64,000 bases of DNA from Urophycis tenuis (Eukaryota; Chordata; Actinopteri; Gadiformes; Phycidae). This document shows positions 1 through 11,150 of the stretch, one piece after another (position 1 is the stretch's first letter; the number at the start of each line of letters is the position of its first letter). The translations under genes and the position numbers were made by a program. The stretch spans positions 9,989,395-10,053,394 of the forward strand of contig JAXIVH010000008.1 in the NCBI GenBank assembly GCA_036785325.1, in the 5' to 3' direction. The notes beneath the pieces were generated by a model, which worked only from the letters and a program-made list of their open reading frames with translations, made no database searches and was not told the origin of the DNA.

Positions 1-96
1 AATGGCACAGAATAGCATCTGTAATCTTCTAATAATGAAATGTTGAAGTAAAATATCTCAAACATTTGATATATTTTCAGAGCAGCAGGTGCATAC

Positions 97-294
97 TTGT
101 GGTGGGAGAGTAGGCAAACTCCAGCTCAGAGTCACTGCTCCTTGACTCTGGGGAGCTGGGGATCTGGAGCCCACATGCTCTGTATTCACTGTCAGAGAGG
201 TCTGACAGGTCTGCGTCCCTCAACGGATCCATGGGCTGCTGACCAGTCAAGGTGTAAGTTGCTCCATAGTCAGGCTCCTTCTTGATTTCGCAAG
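97..294 (-). CDS. elf3: elf3-like exon, Ser/acidic-rich linker
   Basis: The 198-nt exon runs from acceptor cttgtgaacag to donor gtatgcac. It encodes CEIKKEPDYG (an IKxEP SUMO-type motif) and a serine/aspartate-rich segment ending AYSPTT. It ends in phase 1; the next exon is outside the window. Confidence 0.65.
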
Positions 295-1952
295 CTGTTC
301 ACAAGAAGCAACGTCAGCTCCACGATATCCCATAAGAACGCATCTATGATACCATGGAAATGGTGGAAATAGGGTACCTACCATCGCTAACTTTTAGGGT
401 GCTCAGGAAAGGGTAACTTAGGCTGTCCAAGAAGCCCTCTAGCAGTCGACACGTCTCGTGTAAGTCTGATCCTGACAGGTACGATGGTTCTGTGAAAACA
501 TATAAGGAAATATATAAGGAATAAGGAATATAAGGAATATAAGGAAAATAAGGAAACGTATAAGGAAAGCAGCCAGAGACATCATCAATTTTTTTGCACA
601 ACCACAAGTTTAAAACATGTGCAAGTCCCTCGTTTAGCACCAAAATAATTCAAACGTACCATATTTGGTCTTGGGAACATATTTGGAGAGGCTGTGATGG
701 AGCTCTGGACCAAGATAAGGCCCGAAGTCCTGTATCATCTGGCCCTCTGTCATGTGGCAGAGGTAGCGGCCGTCCACCGTGCAGGCAGACAAGCTCAGGT
801 GGGACGCGTCAAACTTGAGTCTGTCTATGTTGTCGCTGATGAACTCTATGACGTTTTCTTCTGACCAGTCCTGGGGATTAAGCTCCTTGTACCCAGGATC
901 TACAGGTTGTGGACAATTGGGACAAAGAGATGGAAAGCCCGGACACAAGGTTAAGTATGCTGTTTAAATAGCATCGTGTAGTTGTTGAGATGAAGGTGTG
1001 AACCACAAGCATTGCAAATCATTGCTGTACGACACCTACATTATGAAGTCTCAATATATGTCTATATATGTCATTTATTACATAGCTTTTACCATTAGCA
1101 TATTCCCCACATATCCACATATTCCTTAATTTGTGTAAAAGTGATAGGGCTTTGTCTTGTCATGCATGTTGGTACATGCTGCTGAGGTCAAACTAACAAA
1201 GCCCCAACTGTTTAAACAATGAGGTGGCATAGAGTCCTCTATTTGGTGATTATGCCTGGTTAAATATTGTCCCCCCTGGTAAATCATTGTGTCCAGAGGA
1301 GGTCAAAGCAAAGTTCAGCAAGTTAATGGTGGGGATGTCTGAGTCTGGCTTTGATAACAAAGGACTGTCTCAGCTTCAGTCCTTACTTGCTCATTTGTGG
1401 TTTTACTCCTACAGCCACAATGTTTGCCCTAAGCAAACCAAAAAAACGTTTTCTACAAAACGAAAGAGATCAAGTGTTCCTTGTTGCATACCATTTTGTT
1501 TTTAAGAATTGCATATATGTATGCCTGTTTCTTGTCTCATTGTTATGATTCTGCCTTGACCTGGACTGTTCACATTTCTGTCATTTGCTGTGGTTACCTC
1601 TGAATTTACCCTCACAGAATTAACTCAGTGTTATTTCACTTAAACAGATCTTTTATCTCTCAGCTGATCCATCTCTTTTCGTGTGAAGTAAAAAGGGTTC
1701 GGTAACAGACAGAAAGTGTGCGATCAATTAGAGCAACATGCTGTGATGTGTTCTGTATCAAGCTGCAAGTCAAGCGGATCACAGTGAGCGGTTCTCACCT
1801 GTCGAGCCTGTCCCAGGGCTGCACGTGTGGCCGCTGCAGTCAGGCTCCAGGTATTGCATGAAGGCTGGCTCATGCAGGGACTCATCGCTGCTCTCGTACA
1901 TGGTCAGGTTCGCGTGAGTCAGCACACTGCTCAGACATGGCGATGTCGACAT
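97..1952 (-). CDS. elf3: ETS-family transcription factor with Pointed domain, 5' part (elf3-like)
   Basis: Four coding exons join in phase: 1799-1952, 660-899, 382-489 and 97-294, giving about 233 residues before the window edge. Each has a GT donor and AG acceptor. Residues about 55-131 form a Pointed/SAM domain (DWSEENVIEFI, FDASHLSL, DGRYLC, FGPYLGPELHHSL). Its DAS..S.C..DG..LC..FGP pattern resembles ELF3 more than SPDEF or EHF. A Ser/Asp/Glu-rich stretch follows (DADLSDLSDSEY, SSPESRSSDSELEF), where ELF3 carries its serine-rich activation region. The DNA-binding ETS domain is not in the window and should lie left of position 1. By family, ELF3 is an epithelial nuclear transcription factor. 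The exon model is read directly; the paralogue name is inference. Human ELF3 and ATP2B4 both lie on 1q32, which fits a PMCA4-like gene in the same window. Confidence 0.75.
382..489 (-). CDS. elf3: elf3-like exon after the Pointed domain
   Basis: The 108-nt exon runs from acceptor tttcacag to donor gtaggtac. It encodes EPSYLSGSDLHETCRLLEGF and onward, with an LLE motif also present just after the PNT domain of ELF3. Phases agree on both sides. Confidence 0.65.
660..899 (-). CDS. elf3: elf3-like exon carrying the Pointed domain
   Basis: The 240-nt exon begins after the acceptor ...aacctgtag and ends at the donor gtacgtttg. It carries the whole PNT helix bundle, from DWSEENV to HHSLSKYVPK. Phase 1 at both ends matches its neighbours. 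Confidence 0.8.
900..1798 (-). other. elf3-like intron, no further feature seen
   Basis: An 899-base AT-rich intron between the start-codon exon and the PNT exon. I see no conserved coding block, RNA gene or clear repeat in it. Confidence 0.6.
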
Positions 1953-1959
1953 GGTGTCC
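1799..1959 (-). CDS. elf3: elf3-like exon with start codon
   Basis: The acceptor cctgtgcag precedes 7 untranslated bases (GGACACC) and the ATG at 1952-1950. The exon encodes MSTSPCLSSVLTHANLTMYE and onward to the donor gtgagaac after 1799, ending in phase 1. The TMYESSDESL stretch resembles the acidic N-terminus of ELF3. Confidence 0.7.
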
Positions 1960-2177
1960 CTGCACAGGAGATGGCATAAGATTGGAAAGTTACAAATGTG
2001 TATCGTAATTGTAGCATGAAGAAAAAGTGAAATCGATCTAGCCAGAAAGAGATAGATACATAGATGGATACTATGTATATAGTAAACAACCCATAAACAG
2101 GTAACAAATATATATAAAAGCAACAAACATAGAAGCCACAATCATTGACACAACACAGTTAAACACACAACATGTAC

Positions 2178-2335
2178 CTGATTTGGAGGCAGACAACAGC
2201 ACACACTGTTAAAGGATGATCCGAGGTATTCCACAGTGTGCCTCTGTATGATTTCAATGTTTGGTACTCTTCGGAATATATCCCCTTCCTCCTCCTGCCT
2301 AAAACAGTCCCTCCTCTCAGAGCCAGATATGCACC
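2178..2335 (-). other. elf3: Candidate elf3-like 5' non-coding exon
   Basis: A donor (gtacatg after 2178) lies upstream of the start-codon exon and could join to its acceptor at 1960. The right edge is estimated from the TATA-like box at 2360-2365. Transcript data are needed to confirm it. Confidence 0.35.
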
Positions 2336-2359
2336 TGCTGTTATATTTACCTGCCTGAA

Positions 2360-2365
2360 TTTATA
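2360..2365 (-). promoter_or_regulatory. Candidate TATA box of the elf3-like gene
   Basis: TATAAA on the minus strand, about 25-30 bp before the inferred transcript start. A GT/GA-rich tract begins about 20 bp further upstream. The assignment rests on position only. Confidence 0.3.
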
Positions 2366-2386
2366 CTCCTATGAAAAAAGAGGAGG

Positions 2387-2400
2387 GGTGTGGGTGTGGG

Positions 2401-2453
<53 letters not shown>
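2387..2453. repeat. GT-rich and (GA)n microsatellite
   Basis: A GTGTGGGTG stretch runs into about 22 GA units. It lies just upstream of the putative elf3-like TATA box. Confidence 0.9.
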
Positions 2454-2456
<3 letters not shown>

Positions 2457-2642
2457 TGGTACCACGGGTTGAGGAGGGGAGAGCAGGTGAGTTCAGGGGA
2501 TTTCCACACAGGTTTTGGCCACTCCCTTTCCATGTCTCCATTCTTATTATCTTCCCCACTTCCAGAGAACTTGATTAACCAAACAAACCTGCCCTTTGCG
2601 AAATTGTCCATCGTTCAGACATGCAGTGCAAGTGGCCAGCCC

Positions 2643-2643
2643 G

Positions 2644-2675
<32 letters not shown>

Positions 2676-2677
2676 TG

Positions 2678-2709
<32 letters not shown>

Positions 2710-2712
2710 CAG

Positions 2713-2781
<69 letters not shown>

Positions 2782-2912
2782 TATGCTCTCAAAAACACAC
2801 ATACACACACACGCTCACACACACGGACACACGCACCGACACACACACGGACACACGCACCGACACACACACACACACACACACACGCAGATGCACACAC
2901 ACACACACACAA

Positions 2913-2973
<61 letters not shown>

Positions 2974-3007
2974 AACATACACACACACTCACACACACAC
3001 ACACACA

Positions 3008-3075
<68 letters not shown>
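2643..3075. repeat. Compound (CA)n array, about 430 bp
   Basis: Nearly continuous CA units with scattered CG, GA, AA and TA interruptions. Open frames in all phases here (His-Thr or Cys-Val repeats) are artefacts of the repeat. Confidence 0.95.
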
Positions 3076-3076
<1 letters not shown>

Positions 3077-3454
3077 CCTTGTTTCTGTCGTTTTCTCTTA
3101 CACAACCACACGAGGACCGTGGTACAATAGGCTAGTGTCACCAAGGGGTAGTCGATAACCGAAAAAGGTGACACAATCCTTGCTTGATTCTAAAAATAGT
3201 TTGATGGCACCTCAACCACACTGAGGTGTGTTGTGCGTCGCGTTGGTTTTAACTTTGAGGTGAAGCTAGGCCAAGGCTGACACGGTGCCATATAAACTGC
3301 CCTGTGTAATGGTTCAACTCGTAATGCGTCACGACTAACTTAACATATCAGACCGTACAAGAACCCGCGCATACGCTCCACAATACCGATTAGTGTTCCT
3401 GAGACTCTGTTCAAGTTCAACAGAAAGCACCGCGGCAGTTGCTGTAACTTGAAC

Positions 3455-3660
3455 CAGAGGTGTATAAAGTACTTGAAAAAAATAACTAAGTAAAAGTACA
3501 AGTACCATAACTGAAAATGACTTTGGTAAAAGTTAAAGTCACCTAAAGGAAAATTACTTAAGGAAAAGTCTTAAAGTAGCTCACATTTACAGTAATGTAC
3601 TTAAGTTACTTAAAAATACACTCAAGTATCAAAAGTACAAGTACAAGTATTTTAATAGTA
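3455..3660 (+). mobile_element. hAT-like (Tol2/Ac type) non-autonomous terminal fragment
   Basis: It starts with cagaggtgtataaagtac, close to the terminal inverted repeat of Tol2-like hAT elements (CAGAGGTGTAAAGTA). AGTAC/TACTT-rich subterminal sequence typical of the group follows. I could not find the matching right end or an 8-bp target duplication, so it looks truncated. Confidence 0.55.
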
Positions 3661-3880
3661 CGCCGTGTTTATAGAAGCCTGCCTTTATTAGGTGATGCAA
3701 GCCATTTGGAAATGTCAACAAACAGATGGGTGCAACATGCGCAGGGTAACGCGTTGGTAAATTACAAATTTCAAACCGCTCAGATGTGACCGAGCCCCCG
3801 AACCCGAACCCGAACCCGACGCACAATTTCTATGTATTTGTCTGAACCTGACCCGGCGCGTCGGGCTCAGGTCGGCTGTC
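3660..3880 (-). mobile_element. Dispersed repeat with cccgaa tract, copy 1
   Basis: On the minus strand this block matches 60420-60660: both contain ctcggtcacatctg, gttgacatttccaaatg and taataaaggc in the same order. The cccgaacccgaa runs and position beside an hAT-like end suggest an interior part of a fish hAT element. The family name is inference. Confidence 0.5.
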
Positions 3881-4063
3881 TGTCCTCTAGGGCTGGTAGG
3901 GCCGGAGAAGGAAGCGCGTTTACTGTAACTTCAAAAGGTTGTGACACGAAAAAGCGGGGTTGACAAAGTGCGTGCTGATGAAGACAGAGGGAGGCCACGG
4001 GAGGTGGAGTGGGCGACGTGACGGGGCGACGCGCCACCGCTGCAAGGCAGGCGTGTTGGACTC

Positions 4064-4253
4064 TTCACAAAGAGTTTACTTACATTCACAAAGAGTTTAC
4101 TTACATTCACAAAGAGTTTACTTACATTCACAAAGAGTTTACTTACATTCACAAAGAGTTTACTTACATTCACAAAGAGTTTACTTACATTCACAAAGAG
4201 TTTACTTACATTCACAAAGAGTTTACTTACATTCCCAAAGAGTTTACTTTTTT
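4064..4253 (+). repeat. 21-bp tandem repeat, about 9 copies
   Basis: The unit is cacaaagagtttacttacatt, nearly perfect, with one variant near the right end. Because 21 is a multiple of 3, frames stay open on both strands (for example KEFTYIH repeats). I read this as a minisatellite, not a gene. Confidence 0.95.
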
Positions 4254-4259
4254 ACTTTT

Positions 4260-4446
4260 CTAAATTTCATATTTCAATTTTATTCTACAGTCATTATATT
4301 CTATTTAGATTTTTATACAGTATTTATATATTCTTTCGGCATCCAGTGTGGGCAGTAAAGTAAGAATTTCATTGTACAGGGAAACGTGTTTCTTTACTGC
4401 ACATATGACATTAAAAGCTTTGAATCTTGAATCTTTGAATCTTGAA
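4260..4446 (+). mobile_element. LINE/SINE-type 3' tail
   Basis: The block ends in gtaagaatttcattgtac, gacattaaaagc, then tandem gaatcttgaatctt. This 3' end with a short terminal repeat is typical of fish non-LTR retroelements. No coding part is present. Confidence 0.5.
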
Positions 4447-5070
4447 TTGGTGTGACGGTCAGAAGGAGCTTCAACACACGTTCAGCCCTCACGGAACCCT
4501 TTGGACATCATCGTTGATTAATCACTCGAGAACTGAGTGAAAAACATAACTTTGAAGCATAGTCTAGTCGGTGTTATATGCTTTCTGTGACAGGAGTCTC
4601 TGTAATGTTGAAAGAAACATCCACACAAACGACAGAATACAATTGTTTTAGTAATTAATACATTAATTCTGTATGACGTTGTGCTGCTTGGGGGTTTTAG
4701 ATGCCCCCACGTTATGAAGGTCAATTTATTTTCTACTATCCTAATCTTTTTGTGATATTCAGTAATTTAAGGTTTGGTGGTATATGTCCCATGTTCAAAA
4801 CAAGAAGCAAATAGCTGAATATGATGTTATCGTACATACATCCAATGGTAACTCTGTATGTCTGTCTTTAGATTTTCTTGCAAACGTTCCTCCAATCGAC
4901 TTCAGACTTGGCGGGTGTACTGCTCAGGACCAAATGAAGTGCAGCGTAACTGTGAAGTGATTTGGATGAGTGGTTCTTAAGGAAGCTGCAAATAGCAATG
5001 ACAGAGGCAATCGGCCCGCTCTGAACAGGCACGTGAACTGGGCACTGCACTGTTACTCTGATGTCCTGTA

Positions 5071-5220
5071 GGGCAGGGTAGTCTGGGGATTACAATGTTT
5101 GACTCCTTGCTGAAACTATCTGGGTTTGAACCCCAATATCCGCAGTCTACATGTAGGCATCCTTGAGAAACATTCCCGCCGATTAGTGCATCTAAAGAAA
5201 TGTATAACAATAATAATGAA
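5071..5220 (+). mobile_element. tRNA-derived SINE, degraded
   Basis: The B-box-like string tgggtttgaaccccaat follows an A-box-like stretch (gggtagtctggg). The downstream body (gtaggcatccttga) resembles fish tRNA-SINEs. The copy is diverged. Confidence 0.5.
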
Positions 5221-6085
5221 CTGTCAATTGAAACCAAAGTGTTGGCCACTATATAATCTCGGCAGTTCTTATGTTAGCAGAACTTCTTGGCTGAGATGAC
5301 ACTAAGCATCGAAAGAACACCAGAAAACGCAGGGTTAACTAACTGTTGAGGAGATATTCTGCCGATGAGAAAAGGGATTAACGTGATTGGATGAAGCTCA
5401 TCTAAAAGAGGATCTTGATAATGAATACATTCTACAGTGGCCTGTCCGTGGTAGAGTACAGTAGGGACTATCTAGGGTCTGCCTTTAGACCCTAGACTTG
5501 AATGCAAATTCTGATTTGTGAGAGCAGCCACAATATGACTTATATAATTAATTATATAATTATATAGTATATAATTCATCCACAGCACCTATAGAGAGCA
5601 GCAACTCATTTTGGTTTGTCAGTGTATCTGCTCAACATTTTTGTTGGTCAAGTCCATAGAGGTTTTCCTATAGAAGACACGGTGACCTGTGTTTTATTTA
5701 TTAATTTTATTTCACTATGGTACAGTTGTGGACCTCTTTGAACAAAACAAAGGGAATGTTCATAGACTTATGCAGCAAGGCCCCATCACATGACCTCATA
5801 CGGGGGGATCCAGTCGCTGTGGTCCAGAATGTGACATTTTGATGCCAATACAGATTTGATGTGTAGACATCATATGAGAGACTCGGAAGCTTCATGGAAA
5901 GTGTTTAACATGGTCTGTTGGAACTTTTTTCCTGGTTGACCTTGGTCTTAAAAATGAAAGTGAACTGGGAAAAAGCCCCGAACTGGATGACCTTGCCGAC
6001 TAGTGTCTGGACTCCAAGCTCATTGTGGACTTCGGCTATCTGCCATTGGGGTCTGAGCCTCTCTAGAGGGCGACCCAAAGGTAAA

Positions 6086-6250
6086 GGGGCGGTAGTGGCT
6101 CAGTGGGTAGAGTGGGTGGACAGAGGGGGTCGTCCACTAACTGTAGGGTCGGTGGTTCGATCCCTGTGGTCCCCCGTCCTCCACATGCCAAACCCCACAA
6201 ATGTACTGATTGTAAGTCGCTTTGGGCAAAAGCGTCTGCTAAATGCCCCT
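6086..6250 (+). mobile_element. tRNA-derived SINE, near full length
   Basis: A tRNA-like head has A box (tggctcagtgggtagag) and B box (ggttcgatccc at 6154-6164). The body is tRNA-unrelated and the tail is gtaagtcgctttgggcaaaa then gcgtctgctaaatgcc. The same tail occurs at 18983, 49890 and 51850. Confidence 0.75.
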
Positions 6251-6266
6251 TTTAAAGGTAAAGGGG

Positions 6267-6428
6267 GATTGTAAGTCGCTTTTGTCCAAAGCGACTTACA
6301 ATCAGTACATTTGTGGGGTTTGACATGTGGACAGTTGGAGGAGGAGGAAGGCGATCAAGGGGATCAAAGTGCTGACCAGTGGACGACCTGCTCTGTCCAC
6401 CCGCTCTATTCACTGAGCTACTGCCACC
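6267..6428 (-). mobile_element. Second SINE copy, inverted, tail to tail with the first
   Basis: The reverse complement repeats the same head (ggcagtagctcagtgaatag), the shared cacaaatgtactgattg body and the gtaagtcgctttgg tail. Its inner end makes the short perfect palindrome at 6267-6303. With the first copy it forms an imperfect inverted repeat of about 340 bp. Confidence 0.75.
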
Positions 6429-6569
6429 ATATGGGTTGTCCTTTATAACCTGTTTGAAAGTAAAATTGTGAAATGTAGTGCAGTATTGTTTTGTTGCTTT
6501 TTTAAAATATATTTGTTCAGTTTATGTTTATTTAATGTCTGTAAACCAAATTTCCCTTCGGGGACATAC

Positions 6570-6845
6570 TCTACTTATCCACTTGACCAATCTACTCTCT
6601 ACATTACTCTCTACCACACACCTTTCCTCTATACTCTACCTCACCTACTTTTTACCTTTCTCTATACTCTCTACCTTACCCTCTACTCTCTGCCTCACTC
6701 TCTACTCTACTCTCTACCTTACTTTCTACTCTACTCTCCATCTTAGTCTCTACACTACTCTCTTCTCTACTTGACTTCTCTACTCTTTTTTCTGCTCTCT
6801 TTACTCTCTTCTATGTTCTCTGCAATACTTGACTTCTCTACTCAT
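6570..6845 (+). repeat. Pyrimidine-rich (ctctac)n low-complexity tract
   Basis: Irregular repeats of tctctac/tctact across about 250 bp. No coding signal is convincing. Confidence 0.8.
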
Positions 6846-7384
6846 GATTATTCAAATTGTATTAATATTCCCACAGTCCCTTTAATGTCCCTAACATATG
6901 TAGTAGGGATATTCAAATCCTGTACCAAGAAGCAAAGACTCCGATAAAGCAGAACTAACTGATAACAGCGTGAACTGTGGATAGGCAGGCATGGTATGAA
7001 AACAGCACGGTTTCAAGTTACAAGGTTAGCTCTGTTGCACAGTATCAGGTTAACCTGATACACCGCTCGGATCAACAGTGAACCGAAACTACGCTCAGCT
7101 GTTTGAATGTTTGTTAGCTCAGTTAATAGATTGTGCAGCCGGTCATCAGTGTACCATGAAGTGCAAAGCAAGCAGGCACTTTTTAAGGAATCATGCACTG
7201 CATGTGTGGTCGCTCACCATCACTTTTTGCCACCACTGCACTACTGAGAGGCACATGTGGATTTATTTATTGCATTTTATACGTGAATCAACATGAAAAT
7301 CCAATATTTGACTCGCTAACGTGTTACCATGTCACACACACACTTCTACGCACAACCAAAATAGATGCCAGGACAAAAAGATCC

Positions 7385-7387
7385 ATG

Positions 7388-7438
<51 letters not shown>
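7385..7438 (+). repeat. (CAT)n microsatellite, about 17 units
   Basis: Perfect trinucleotide array. It reads as poly-His or poly-Ile in open frames, which have no other coding support. Confidence 0.95.
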
Positions 7439-7442
<4 letters not shown>

Positions 7443-8307
7443 GTCATCACGAGTTACGTAAATGTGCCAATAAATATCTTTTTATTTGATAGAAAGCTGG
7501 AAATGCCAGGGTACTGCAAAATAAATGTACTGCAAACAGAACAAAAAACATTGTTAATCCTCTGAGTCCATAAATGCAGGCTAAATTAGGTTCCGGAGTG
7601 TGTATGGAGAGTCATTCCTTGAAAATGTCACAATCACTAATCACTCACATTCTTTCCTCAACCATGAGTGGCGGAGAAAACAATAAGCTGCCAAGAATGT
7701 TACCCAACAGGTTTCGTGTTTTTTTGTTGAAGCATTAGCTTTCATGGCCTTACCGGTGCACTCACAAAGAGAGATGATGACATCACGCTAATTACCACTC
7801 TCCTCACTGCGCCCAGGCGGCCTGACGGGGTGTGTGTGTGTGTGGGTGGGGGGGGGGGGGGGGGGGTTCCACATCGCTATTTTGAGCAAGTGGGGAAAAG
7901 TGCAAAGAAATGTTGATGAGTAAAGAGGAGGAGGGATTGCTACACGTATGCTGTCGTTGCACACGCTGAAAGTCCAAGACAACAACACTCAACACTCTAC
8001 TGGGTGTGTGTGTGTGTCTGTCTGTTTTTATGTCTGTCTAGATATCGCTTTCCATCATACTATTCTCCTTTACGCCAGCTTTGTGCAATGAATGGAGGCT
8101 GAACGACTGAACCTCGGGATTTCCTTGAAACTGTATTACAAAGGTCTACTTCCGTACAGCTGTGCTGTGAAGTTTTATTTTTTGTAAACTTCATACTTTT
8201 TGAAATATTTGCGATTACACATGCTCTATGGGAGTTAAACAAGAGATAACATTGAGCCTAGCTTTCCATTGTTATGTTTCACTCTTTTTGATTTCCTGCT
8301 GTCAACT

Positions 8308-8370
8308 GGGCAGCATAGTGCATGGGTAGAGCATGTGTTCCACTACCAGGGGGTTGTCAGTTCGATCCCC
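8308..8370 (+). mobile_element. tRNA-like SINE head
   Basis: The string gggcagcatagtgcatgggt is followed about 30 bp later by the B box gttcgatcccc. The length fits a tRNA-derived SINE head. It is not a plausible functional tRNA, because the acceptor stem does not pair well by eye. Confidence 0.5.
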
Positions 8371-8749
8371 ACCACAACTAATTTTATCTCACTGATTACA
8401 GGCATTCCTATGCACAAGTAGGCCTAATTCCTGGTGTGGAATTACATTTTGCAGTCTTAATGTTAATGTCTCAGATAATGTGTGCCAAATAATGTGTATT
8501 TGCACAGAAACCACAGTTTGGATCACACGTATTGCGTAATCCAACATTGTGGCAACATTATAGTTTATGGTTTTCAATCATTAATTGTGTTTCACATTGT
8601 TAAGCTCCTCAATGCCATGCTTTGTAAAGACTGGATCAGCAGACCATTGTTACCTAAGGTTGAACAGGCAGACAGAGACTAACTTATTTTCCATCCTAAA
8701 TTCTTAACTTTAGATTTGGTGTTGAGTACTTGTGTGAAATTATAATTTA

Positions 8750-8789
8750 CACCACACACACACGCACGCACGCACCACACACGCACGCA

Positions 8790-8870
<81 letters not shown>

Positions 8871-8952
8871 GCACACACGCACACACAGAAACTAGATTAT
8901 TAACTAGAAACTAGATTTTGAGAGGGATGGGAGAGGTTTGTTTGCTAAGTCT

Positions 8953-8991
<39 letters not shown>

Positions 8992-9060
8992 TGTGTGTGC
9001 ACGTGTGTGTTTGTGTTTGTGTGCGTGCGTGCGTGTGCGCGTGCGTGTGTGCATATGTGT
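8750..9060. repeat. Facing (CA)n and (TG)n arrays
   Basis: A CA/CGCA array (8750-8887) is followed about 70 bp later by a TG/CGTG array (8955-9060). The two are inverted complements and could pair in single-stranded form. Confidence 0.9.
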
Positions 9061-9321
9061 GGTGGGGGTTGTATTGGTTAATATTCAAATAATAGTAGAA
9101 GGTATAATTTGCTGATTAAATTCACAGGATTCTCAACTCGTGAAATGTTTGCCTTGTTTCACGCCGAACAGAACAGAAAGGACTATGCACTACAATGTGT
9201 AGATGTACGTATAGTCTACCTGAGTTTAGGACAAACTAATCGCAGGTTATATATAGCCTTTAGCAGCGGATGACAACACTTAATTTCTGTGTGAATGACT
9301 AGACCACAGATAGAAGACACT

Positions 9322-9336
9322 GGCGCCATCTGGTGG
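9322..9336 (-). promoter_or_regulatory. CTCF-like motif
   Basis: The minus strand reads CCACCAGATGGCGCC, an exact match to the core CCASYAGRKGGCR. It lies between the elf3-like gene and apobec2. Occupancy is untested. Confidence 0.45.
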
Positions 9337-10512
9337 TCAATCAAAGACGTACATGAGATACTTAAGGCAGCCATGACAAATGACACATTTTGGGGATATT
9401 TTTAGACTTCATACAAGGGAAAAGGGGAGTACAAAGCAGAGTATTGAAATCCATAATTTGAAGCTCTTCTACATGTATTTTAAGATAGGTAGAATACTGT
9501 TTTTCATCCATCACAACAAAATAAACAAATAAATAAAAATGATTGAATGAATAAATACAATTAAATATGGTTAAAATTATTAAAAGAAGAAATAATAAAC
9601 CTTTCTTTTACAGTCCCCTATTTGTAAGTATTTTCCCAGTCAATATATGTTCAATGTAGTTTTGACCTCTTAAAGGTTGATAATAACTCAGATATAATTG
9701 TGTTCGTCCTAGGCGTCGATTTTTGTATCGATTTTTAAAAACAGCTCCTCTATTACACATCAATCCAAGTTACAATTTTAGTTACGCAAGGGGTATGTTG
9801 GTATAATAAAATGATAAAACAGCACAAGTTTCATTATGTACTGTCAAGAAATTAAGATAATACTTTCTCATAATTGTAGGTGTTGTTCATGGATTCACCC
9901 ATTTATAAACGGTTTATTTGACGTAATCTATAAAGACATCAGGATGACTGGTGTCTACCCCTCTATCTGTGATGATGTTTGGACGAGAACCGCCAGTGAT
10001 CTGCTCTGCTGTCACTGGCTGCCTCTGTAGTTCCTTCCTGTCTCGCTCCTGTCCCACACTGTGGTGATGTGTGTCAGCAGGCCACACTACAGGTTTATTA
10101 GATCACATGCTTCTGAAGGCCATGGCCCCTTGAGCTGATGCTGCACATTCAGACAGCGTTGGGGAATCATGCAGAAGACATGCGTTAATGCGGTGACAGG
10201 ATACGTGCTTCCTGTTTGAGTATGACCTTTGATTTTTGGGTTAACCTTTACATTTCACCAGGGGATTCATATTTCCTTCTGCTTTAAAACCAAGAGATGT
10301 GGCATCTATATCTCAAAAATAAGATCTTTATTTATTGTTACACAATATATATACAACAGGAAAATACAAACAATCGATGGTCAGATAGAGCCACCTGTAT
10401 TAAGCAGTAAGCCAGTCTTATGGTTGTGGTATATGCACGGTCATGAAAATGCAATGAATAGGCCTGTAGCATATTCTGTCCTCAGCAATTTAGTCTAGCT
10501 CCCATTCCTTTT

Positions 10513-10862
10513 GTATGGAAGAGGATTAGGGCCACATGAGGAGAAAATATATTTGAGAATTCCTGATATTTAAGTCAGAATTTCTGAAATTAAAGTCAGC
10601 ATTTCTGAGAAATTAAGTCCGAATCTCTGAGAAAAAAAAGTATGAAATCTGCCAGAAACGGCGGAAGTGGGCTCACCCCAGTCACAGGATGGCATGATAG
10701 GAGGCCCAGGTTAGGCAAGATGCTTTATATGATTGTCTAGCAACACAAAAACACTAGGCCTGGCAGATTTCAGATTTTTTTTTTCTCAGAAATTCAGACT
10801 TTTTTCACAGAATTAAAAAAAAAAAAGTTTTCTCTTCATGTGGCCGTATTACTCTTCCGTAC
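10513..10862. mobile_element. Palindromic MITE, about 350 bp
   Basis: The left end gtatggaagaggattaggg and the reverse complement of the right end (gtacggaagagtaatacgg) match. Similarity continues inward over roughly 110-150 bp (ccacatgaggagaaaa; tctgagaaaaaaaa; tgaaatctgccag). A short unpaired centre and no coding capacity fit a DNA-transposon-derived MITE. Confidence 0.7.
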
Positions 10863-11044
10863 GTTTGCCTTCACTTCACCGACAAAATGCAACAACGATT
10901 TTTTTAATGATGCACAATATGTAGTGAATAAATATGTTTGCTCAAAAAAACAAACAAAAAACAAAACAAAACACAAACAAAGGTGATCAGTCTTCCTCGA
11001 TTGTTGTGCCTGTGGATTAGTTTGCCTTCAGGTCTTTCTGGCGG

Positions 11045-11150
11045 AAAGAGCTTCTTTGGATGCGGTCTGAGCTGCAGCTGTCTGTGTGTTCTCTGACATT
11101 TCTGCCACATCCTTTTATCAGTTCTACAGTTCCACTGCCAAATCCTCTCA
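11045..11150 (+). repeat. Direct duplication, copy 1
   Basis: Shares gctgcagctgtctgtgtgt, ctgacatttctg.cacatcc and ttccactgcc.aa.cctct with 11806-11945, in the same order and orientation. Confidence 0.6.

Noticed and set aside
2238..3158. A 306-codon frame with long His-Thr repeats
   Set aside because: It is generated by the (CA)n and (GA)n arrays; all phases on both strands are open there.
3789..3812. Interstitial telomere-like repeat (cccgaa)n
   Set aside because: Wrong unit for vertebrate telomere (ccctaa), and it belongs to the dispersed repeat also found at 60.4 kb.
3931..4358. Repeat proteins with KEFTYIH or VNVSKLF units
   Set aside because: A 21-bp tandem repeat keeps every frame open; there are no flanking exons or conserved domain.
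6086..6164. Functional tRNA gene
   Set aside because: A and B boxes are present, but the body continues into a SINE tail and a second copy lies inverted beside it.
7193..7489. Poly-histidine protein
   Set aside because: A (CAT)17 microsatellite in a random frame.
8308..8370. Functional tRNA gene
   Set aside because: B box only is convincing; stems do not pair well by eye.
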